Position numbers and translations under genes: made by a program
Notes under the pieces: generated by a model
Databases searched by the model: none
Told to the model about the DNA's origin: nothing
The model's input: the letters and a program-made list of their open reading frames with translations, nothing else
Shown here: positions 31,656 through 36,618 of the stretch, in pieces
Layout of the letters: the number at the start of each line of letters is the position of its first letter
Numbering within the stretch: the first letter of the stretch is position 1
Origin: Methanoregulaceae archaeon
GTDB taxonomy: Archaea; Halobacteriota; Methanomicrobia; Methanomicrobiales; Methanospirillaceae
Length of the DNA stretch: 36,618 nucleotides
Assembly (NCBI GenBank): GCA_021371995.1
Contig: JAJFVA010000038.1
Span: 1-36,618 of the forward strand
Direction: 5' to 3'

Positions 31656-32855
31656 ATGGATATGATCGCAAAGGTCCCCCTGTCTGAACTGTCCGGCCGC
31701 ATGGAACGGTTCAGGACCCGGATGGATACGGTGCACCCCGACTGGGAACTCTGCGTCATCTTCAGCCGGATCAACCAGTATTATTTCACCGGCACGATGC
31801 AGGACGGCATGCTGTTTATCCCCCGGGGCGGAGAGCCGGAACTCTTCGTGCGCCGGAGCCATGAACGGGCACTCGATGAATCCCTGTTTCCTGCGATCCG
31901 GCCGATGGGCAGTTTCCGCGATGCCGCGGCGGTCAGGTCAGCAGTCCCTGAAACCGTGTATCTTGAAACGGAGGTCGTCCCTCTCGCGCTTCTCCAGCGG
32001 TTCCGGAAACATTTTCCGGTAAAGAACGTCCTCTCTGCTGATACGGAGATCGCAAAGACGAGATCCGTGAAGAGTGCGTACGAGATCCAGCGGATGGAGC
32101 GGGCCGGCGCCATCCACCGCTTTATACTGGAAGAGGGCATCCCAACGATGCTCTGGGAGGGGATGACCGAGGCGGAGTTCGGGGCCGGGGTCTATGCGAT
32201 GATGGTCCGGGAGGGGCATCAGGGGATTGTCCGGTTCGGGATGTTCCAGACCGAGATCGAGGTGGGGCAGCTCGGGTTTGGCGACAGTTCGATCTACCCG
32301 GCGGCGTTCGATGGCCCGGGTGGCTGCCGGGGCATCGGGCCGGCAGCGCCAATACTCGGGAGCCAGAGCCGCACGCTCAGGAAGGGAGACCTCGTCTTTA
32401 TCGATAATGCCTGCGGGTTTGAGGGGTACCAGACCGACAAGACGATGACCTACATGTTCAAACAATCCCTGCCGGATGAGGCGGTGGTTGCCCACGAGCA
32501 GTGTGTCGATATACAAAACCGGATGGCCGCGATGCTGAAACCGGGGATTGCCCCCTCGCAGGTTTATTCCGCGATCTATGAGAGTCTCCCGCCGGGATTC
32601 CTGGAAAATTTCATGGGGTTTGGCAGCCGGCGGGCACACTTCCTCGGCCACGGGACCGGTCTTTTGGTCGACGAGCTTCCGGTGATCGCAGAAGGGTCCT
32701 CTGAACCTCTTCTGGAGGGAATGGTCATTGCCCTTGAACCCAAGAAAGGGATCAGGGATGTCGGGATGGTGGGAATCGAGAATACGTTCGTGGTTACTCC
32801 CGGGGGAGGCAGGTCCATCACCGGCAACCACCCGGGGCTCATGCTTGTTTTGTAA
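31656..32855 (+). CDS. M24 family metallopeptidase (Xaa-Pro aminopeptidase-like)
   Basis: A 399-residue cytoplasmic pita-bread metalloenzyme. The N-terminal creatinase-like domain (about residues 10-130) precedes the catalytic domain. All five metal ligands are visible: Asp250 ([12 protein letters not shown]), Asp261 (QTDKTMTY), His332 (HFLGHGTGL), Glu361 (VIALEPKKG) and Glu375 (VGIENTFVV). It would remove an N-terminal residue before proline or cleave a related bond; members also act as creatinases or dipeptidases. The start ATG at 31656 has an AT-rich AATAAAATAA (31629-31640) just upstream and no Shine-Dalgarno site. It is monocistronic and convergent with the nudC pair. Confidence 0.9.
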   Translation: MDMIAKVPLSELSGRMERFRTRMDTVHPDWELCVIFSRINQYYFTGTMQDGMLFIPRGGEPELFVRRSHERALDESLFPAIRPMGSFRDAAAVRSAVPETVYLETEVVPLALLQRFRKHFPVKNVLSADTEIAKTRSVKSAYEIQRMERAGAIHRFILEEGIPTMLWEGMTEAEFGAGVYAMMVREGHQGIVRFGMFQTEIEVGQLGFGDSSIYPAAFDGPGGCRGIGPAAPILGSQSRTLRKGDLVFIDNACGFEGYQTDKTMTYMFKQSLPDEAVVAHEQCVDIQNRMAAMLKPGIAPSQVYSAIYESLPPGFLENFMGFGSRRAHFLGHGTGLLVDELPVIAEGSSEPLLEGMVIALEPKKGIRDVGMVGIENTFVVTPGGGRSITGNHPGLMLVL

Positions 32856-32902
32856 GGGCGGATGACTATCTGACCGAGGCATTTCCACCCGGATCTCATC
32901 CT

Positions 32903-33478
32903 TCAGGCAAGCCGGGAGATTATCTCATCAGATACTATTTCATCAAAAAGGAGGTGGATCTCTGCATGGGCTGCCTCAAACCAGGAGAGTGCCCGTTCTG
33001 CAGGGATATCGGAGACCCGGTAGAGATTAAACTCAAGATGAACGAGACGGTTCTCACAACGAAGCGTGATCTCATTCATGGTCTCTTTTACCGATGACAG
33101 GCCTGTATACACGAGGGGTGTTGCACCCAGGGGAGTCTTTGCAAGGCCAGGGAAAAAGCGGGAGAGCGAGAAGAGGGAGGTGATATCATCGGGAGGGGAG
33201 AGGAGAAACCGGTCGGCAAATACCAGCCTGCACCGGGAGATACAACCCCCGGCTTCAGGGAGTGTCTCTGCAAGCCTGCGGGAGATCACCGTCCATCCCG
33301 GGTAGGGAGCATCAACGATCAATGATATCCTTCCTGATTCGTCCCTCGTAACGGTGCCACACGATCCCTCTTCCGGAAAATTATCGGGCGATACCGGTGT
33401 ATACCATGAGCAGGTGACCCTGGCCACCGGTGACCGGGAAAATCCATGGGAAGGGGGTACTGTCATCTTCGTTCTCAT
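32903..33478 (-). CDS. Hypothetical protein (191 aa) coupled to nudC
   Basis: Starts at 33478 and overlaps the stop of nudC by ATGA, a coupled pair. Soluble alpha/beta character: RISLIVDAPYPGWTVISRRL, CRLVFADRFLLSPPDDITSL and, near the end, ERALSWFEAAHAEIHLLFDE. I recognise no family. There are several conserved-looking Cys (CSW, GSCGT, GGCISRCR) that could bind a metal. Cotranscription with NudC hints at nucleotide or NAD metabolism, but that is an inference only. Confidence 0.65.
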   Translation of the reverse strand: MRTKMTVPPSHGFSRSPVARVTCSWYTPVSPDNFPEEGSCGTVTRDESGRISLIVDAPYPGWTVISRRLAETLPEAGGCISRCRLVFADRFLLSPPDDITSLFSLSRFFPGLAKTPLGATPLVYTGLSSVKETMNEITLRCENRLVHLEFNLYRVSDIPAERALSWFEAAHAEIHLLFDEIVSDEIISRLA

Positions 33479-34335
33479 TGTCGGGATTTCGTATCCCGGG
33501 TTATTTCCTGAACCACCTGGTCGATGAGGATCCGGGAGATGCTCCCGGCAGCCGGAAGGGCGGGGAGGGAATCAATCGAATACCAGCCGGCTTCCTCAAT
33601 CTCGGTCGGATCGATCTGAATGGTCCCCCCGGCATAGGAAGCGGTAAAGCCGACCATCAGGGAATGGGGAAACGGCCAGGGCTGACTGCACCGGTACCTG
33701 ATGGTATCGATCGCAACTCCTGTCTCTTCGGCGACCTCCCGGGCTACCGCATGTTCAAGGGTCTCACCGGCTTCCACAAACCCGGCGATGATACTATAGA
33801 TTACCGGGCGAAAGTGAGGGGAACGTGCCAGCAGGATCTCATCATCCCGGCGTATGCAGACAATTACCGCCGGGTTGATGACCGGGTAGAATACCTGGCC
33901 GCAGGACGGGCAGGCGGTTGCGTTCTCGTCCTCTTTCCTGTTCGTTTCCGCCCCGCAGACCCCGCAGAACCGGTGAGTACGGTAGAATGCAGCGAGGGCA
34001 ACGGCACGTGACGCAATCCCGAGCAGGTCGTCAGGAATAATCCCGTGCATGGTACGAAGGTGCGTCCGTGCATACTGGTCGGGAAGCAGCACCGAACCAC
34101 CGATCGGTACCGCATACCATGCTCCCCGGCGGTCGGATCCAAGCATGAACCGATCGGGATCGCCGGCAAGAACAATCCTGCAGGTATCCGGATCAGAGAG
34201 CAGAGTCCCGTCACTGCCGGTGACGACAGCCGGGCCGTCAACGAGGATCCACTGCTCCTTTGCGGCGGGAGCAGTGTTCTGATGATAGGCAAGGCCGTTG
34301 GTTGCAAAGGGAACGGTATGTTCTTCCGGGATCAT
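33475..34335 (-). CDS. nudC: NAD-capped RNA / NADH pyrophosphatase
   Basis: A 286-residue Nudix hydrolase of the NudC type, which splits NAD(H) into NMN(H) and AMP and removes NAD caps from RNA. In order: a variable N-terminal domain; a zinc ribbon with Cys124, Cys127, Cys142 and Cys145 (CGVCG, CPSCGQ); PVINPAVIVCIRRDDEILLA; the Nudix box GFVEAGETLEHAVAREVAEE (residues about 185-204, followed by TGV); and the NudC-specific SQPWPFPHS motif (217-225). The ATG at 34335 has AGGAG seven bases upstream, with an A/T-rich tract (34360-34367) beyond it. First gene of a two-gene unit with the 191-aa protein. Confidence 0.93.
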   Translation of the reverse strand: MIPEEHTVPFATNGLAYHQNTAPAAKEQWILVDGPAVVTGSDGTLLSDPDTCRIVLAGDPDRFMLGSDRRGAWYAVPIGGSVLLPDQYARTHLRTMHGIIPDDLLGIASRAVALAAFYRTHRFCGVCGAETNRKEDENATACPSCGQVFYPVINPAVIVCIRRDDEILLARSPHFRPVIYSIIAGFVEAGETLEHAVAREVAEETGVAIDTIRYRCSQPWPFPHSLMVGFTASYAGGTIQIDPTEIEEAGWYSIDSLPALPAAGSISRILIDQVVQEITRDTKSRQ

Positions 34336-34635
34336 GGATTCTCTCCTGTGAGGGGGTTTATTTTTTCACTTGTTCTGAACCTGGCTCTCCCTCAAAAAAG
34401 GGAGTGATCTCTCTCCCGGACACTGCTCCGTTCATCGCGAATATGCGTATCAATAGTGTCTCTCATGAGGTATTCAAGGATCGGTCAGGCCGGACCGGGA
34501 GAGTGGTGGGCATCGATGTCCACTACCCAAAACAAAGGAGGGCGGGCTCCCGGCAGAGGCGTTTTAACATTCCTGAGAAAATAATTGGATGGTTCATTCC
34601 CGGGAAATACAATGTAATGCCATTTCGGGGATTTT
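34336..34635. other. 300-base gap between nudC and the BASS transporter gene
   Basis: No gene. Contains a hairpin CTCCCT-(6)-AGGGAG (34387-34404) and an almost perfect 18-base palindrome GTGGGCATCGATGTCCAC (34506-34523, one mismatched pair). Promoter of nudC is at the left end. Confidence 0.45.
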
Positions 34636-35526
34636 TTACGTTATTTCTTCTGTCTTTGCGCTTTTCCCCGTTCCTGGTGCACTGTGCCTGCCAAGTTCTC
34701 CCGCAATGAGCATGAGGACAATAAATCCTATCACTGCCACATCCATAACCTCGATCAGGACTTCGGGATTGGCAGCAAAACTACTCGAGGCGATTGCAAA
34801 CGCAGCGGCTAAATTTCGCTGGCCTGTTCCGAGCGCAAGCACCTTTTTATTATCCTTGTCTGTCCCCCCGAGCAGATAACCGATGATAAATGCGCCAACC
34901 ACGAGAAGGATGGACACGAGAATTCCACCGGTTCCAAGAACTCCATAGGTCACATCGGAATACCCCACAAAATATCCGATAAACATTGCCACCAGGGACA
35001 GATTGGCAGCCATATTCATCGTATGGATGAGGCCTTTTGCCACTTCTTCATACCTGGCCCGGATGAAAAGGGCAAGAGCGAGCGGTATGAGCATCAACAC
35101 GATAAGGCTTTTAGAGATCTCCCAGGGACTCACCTGCACTCCGGTCAGTACAAATGGCAGGACAATAGGCAGGTAGGCAATGGTGATCACCATCAGGAGG
35201 ACCATCAGCCCTGCGGTAAACGCCATATTGCCTTTGGCCAGCTGCACGAGCTTCGGCAGGAACGGCGCTCCTGCAGCAAAACCCACCAGGATCAGGCCGA
35301 TCTGCAGTCCCTCGGACAGCGGGATAATCCTGATGATCACCAATGCCAGGATGGGCACGAGAACGAAGTTGGCCAAAAGCGACATGATGACCAGCCGTCT
35401 GTTTTTGAGCGGGGTTATGATCTGAGAAATGGTGAGGCCAAACCCCATGCCAAGCATGCTGGTGATGATAAATATCAGCACGCCCAGAGAGCCTATGGCA
35501 AGAAAGAACGGATCGAACTGGGTCAT
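34636..35526 (-). CDS. Bile acid:sodium symporter (BASS) family transporter
   Basis: A 296-residue permease with about nine to ten membrane helices. The central GTGQRNLAAAFAIAS is the characteristic BASS crossing motif, and the N-terminal half (LGMGFGLTISQII and VGFAAGAPFLPKL) shows the corresponding family pattern. BASS carriers import organic anions (bile acids, pantoate, pyruvate) with sodium; the substrate here is unknown. The start overlaps the stop of the upstream PEGA gene (ATGA), so the two are translationally coupled. A hydrophilic tail (GELGRHSAPGTGKSAKTEEI) closes the protein. Confidence 0.88.
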   Translation of the reverse strand: MTQFDPFFLAIGSLGVLIFIITSMLGMGFGLTISQIITPLKNRRLVIMSLLANFVLVPILALVIIRIIPLSEGLQIGLILVGFAAGAPFLPKLVQLAKGNMAFTAGLMVLLMVITIAYLPIVLPFVLTGVQVSPWEISKSLIVLMLIPLALALFIRARYEEVAKGLIHTMNMAANLSLVAMFIGYFVGYSDVTYGVLGTGGILVSILLVVGAFIIGYLLGGTDKDNKKVLALGTGQRNLAAAFAIASSSFAANPEVLIEVMDVAVIGFIVLMLIAGELGRHSAPGTGKSAKTEEIT

Positions 35527-36618
35527 ACCATTTCAGCTCCGTGGTCATCGGAGGCAGGGATGGTAACTGCCAATACCGGTGATGTGACCTCTGGTCCCGA
35601 CTGAGTTCCTTTGGTGAGGGTGACGGGGGTGAGGACCTTTGAGCCTCCGGACGGGATAGTCACCATGGTGGTGTAGGGCTGGTAGCCTGCTTTTGTGAGC
35701 GTCAGGTTCTGATTTCCGGCAGGTATCCCGGTCACAAATTTGTCGGTAGTGCCAAAGTCGGTGCCGTTGATGAGGATGGTCGCGCCTGAGGGACGGGAGG
35801 AAACGTACAGGGTGCCGGTGCCTTCCGGTGGTACTTCTCCGTCTCCGCTTTTCGTGAGGGTGACTGGTCCCAGGATTTTCTGCCCGTCTTGCGGGATCGT
35901 GACCATGAGGGTCTCTGGCCGGTATCCCTCCTTGACGAGAGTCAGATTCTGGATCCCGGTCGGCACGCTCGATACAAATCCGTTGGTCGTGCCAAAGTCG
36001 GTGCCGTTCATGAGGATGGTGGCACCTGAAGGGACAGAGGCCACGTACAGGGTGCCGGTGCCTTCCTGAGGCACTTCTCCGCTTTTCGTGAGGGTGACTG
36101 AGGCCAGCATCTTTACCCCGTTTGCCGGGACCGTGACTACCGTCGAGTAGGGCTGGTAGCCTGCTTTTATGAGCGTCAGGTTCTGGCTCCCTGCAGGCAC
36201 ATTGGCCACGAGTTTGTTGGTCACCCCATAGTCAGTGCCATTGATGAGGATGGTGGCACCTGAAGGGACAGAGGCCACGTACAGGCTGCCAGATCCCGGG
36301 GATTCCCGCACCCTGAACCAGATCGCCCGGTCATGAATGATGTCATCGTAATCGGCACCAGAGGCCGTGGCCGGATTGAGGTAGGCCCGGTAGCCGATGA
36401 TGATCGGGTCGTCAAGCCCGAGACAATAGCCGGGGCTCTCGCACGGATGTTCCGGGGTAGCGGTCGGCACGACGACAAAGTATTTGTCGAGTTTGTCTTG
36501 CGGCGGCTGGCGCAGCACTTTCACTGCGTACAGGTAAGGCGCCATCGGGTCCCCGGGAATGTATTCCTCTGCGCTCCCGGTAAAAACGTGGCTGGTCATG
36601 CTCACCACGCCGTTCCAG
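35523..36618 (-). CDS. PEGA-domain protein, C-terminal portion (runs off the right edge)
   Basis: The frame is open to the end of the window (visible C-terminal part begins WNGVVSM..), so the true start lies outside. The visible N-terminal part (about 115 residues, TSHVFTGSAEEYIPGDPMAP, YFVVVPTATPEHPCESPGYC) is of unknown fold, possibly Cys-bridged. Three PEGA domains follow, each starting GSLYV/GTLYVASVPSGATI, with NGTD-G-TN/D and a QNLTL-K-GY core. They are nearly identical in DNA, indicating recent duplication. The tail is polar, with no anchor. Exported surface protein by analogy with other PEGA proteins. Coupled by ATGA overlap to the BASS transporter gene downstream. Confidence 0.82.
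   Translation of the reverse strand, partial: WNGVVSMTSHVFTGSAEEYIPGDPMAPYLYAVKVLRQPPQDKLDKYFVVVPTATPEHPCESPGYCLGLDDPIIIGYRAYLNPATASGADYDDIIHDRAIWFRVRESPGSGSLYVASVPSGATILINGTDYGVTNKLVANVPAGSQNLTLIKAGYQPYSTVVTVPANGVKMLASVTLTKSGEVPQEGTGTLYVASVPSGATILMNGTDFGTTNGFVSSVPTGIQNLTLVKEGYRPETLMVTIPQDGQKILGPVTLTKSGDGEVPPEGTGTLYVSSRPSGATILINGTDFGTTDKFVTGIPAGNQNLTLTKAGYQPYTTMVTIPSGGSKVLTPVTLTKGTQSGPEVTSPVLAVTIPASDDHGAEMV
35612..36295 (-). repeat. Triple PEGA coding repeat
   Basis: Three units, with start motifs near 36280, 36040 and 35800 (spacing about 240 bases), share long near-identical stretches such as ACCTGTACGTGGCCTCTGT-like starts and TCCTCATCAACGGCAC-like centres. They encode the PEGA domains of the partial protein. 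Confidence 0.8.

Noticed and set aside
31938-32888. 316-codon open frame on the minus strand
   Set aside because: Antisense to the M24 peptidase, whose five metal ligands are all present.

Overview
The window reads as chromosomal DNA of a methanogenic archaeon of the order Methanomicrobiales, most like Methanoregula or a close relative. This is an inference from gene content and style. Evidence: archaeal TATA boxes about 25-30 bases before many start codons (several apparently leaderless), PEGA-domain and dockerin-like secreted proteins, a PiT/DUF47 phosphate pair, an EFR1-type flavodoxin-ferredoxin, and a strong preference for CGG, GGG and CCG codons. No rRNA, tRNA, CRISPR array, transposase or integrase was recognised.

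Layout. 1-7.1 kb: the end of a dockerin-like surface protein, hisD (histidine synthesis), a DUF6790 membrane protein translationally coupled to a large secreted protein with a thaumatin-like fold plus PKD domain, two small hypothetical proteins and an MFS transporter. 7.3-10.7 kb: a membrane PAS protein with no kinase, a decayed stretch, a DUF4349 lipoprotein, and an AlkD-type DNA glycosylase followed by a broken copy of its own 3' end. 10.7-15.8 kb: a block of exported proteins (Gln-rich protein, a two-member paralogous family whose second copy lies at 22.9 kb, a lamin-tail/PEGA protein, a cadherin-like protein). 15.8-21.2 kb: soluble enzymes (PNPOx-like protein, yeast-type cytosine deaminase, membrane-anchored acetolactate decarboxylase), a decayed archaeal histone gene, a probably bacterial-derived beta-propeller protein, a two-gene micro-operon, DUF1801 and hemerythrin. 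21.5-28.6 kb: OFA-family MFS transporter, second paralog, small proteins including a three-gene run of mini-genes behind a palindromic operator candidate, and the pit/DUF47 operon. 28.6-36.6 kb: a leaderless 52-aa gene, an HD hydrolase with an in-frame UGA, cupin, zinc ribbon, EFR1 protein, a small membrane protein also carrying an in-frame UGA, M24 peptidase, a nudC pair, and a BASS transporter coupled to a PEGA protein that runs off the right edge.

Most themes are cell surface, transport and housekeeping. The least explained features are: (i) three exported-protein genes whose predicted mRNAs start with a stem-loop; (ii) the mini-gene operon with stacked TTTTACC half-sites; (iii) two genes only 2.7 kb apart, each interrupted by a single UGA near its 5' end; (iv) the histone remnant; and (v) the archaeal thaumatin-like surface protein.

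Many short proteins here are below 65 codons and were found by direct translation. Functions given for them are descriptive only.
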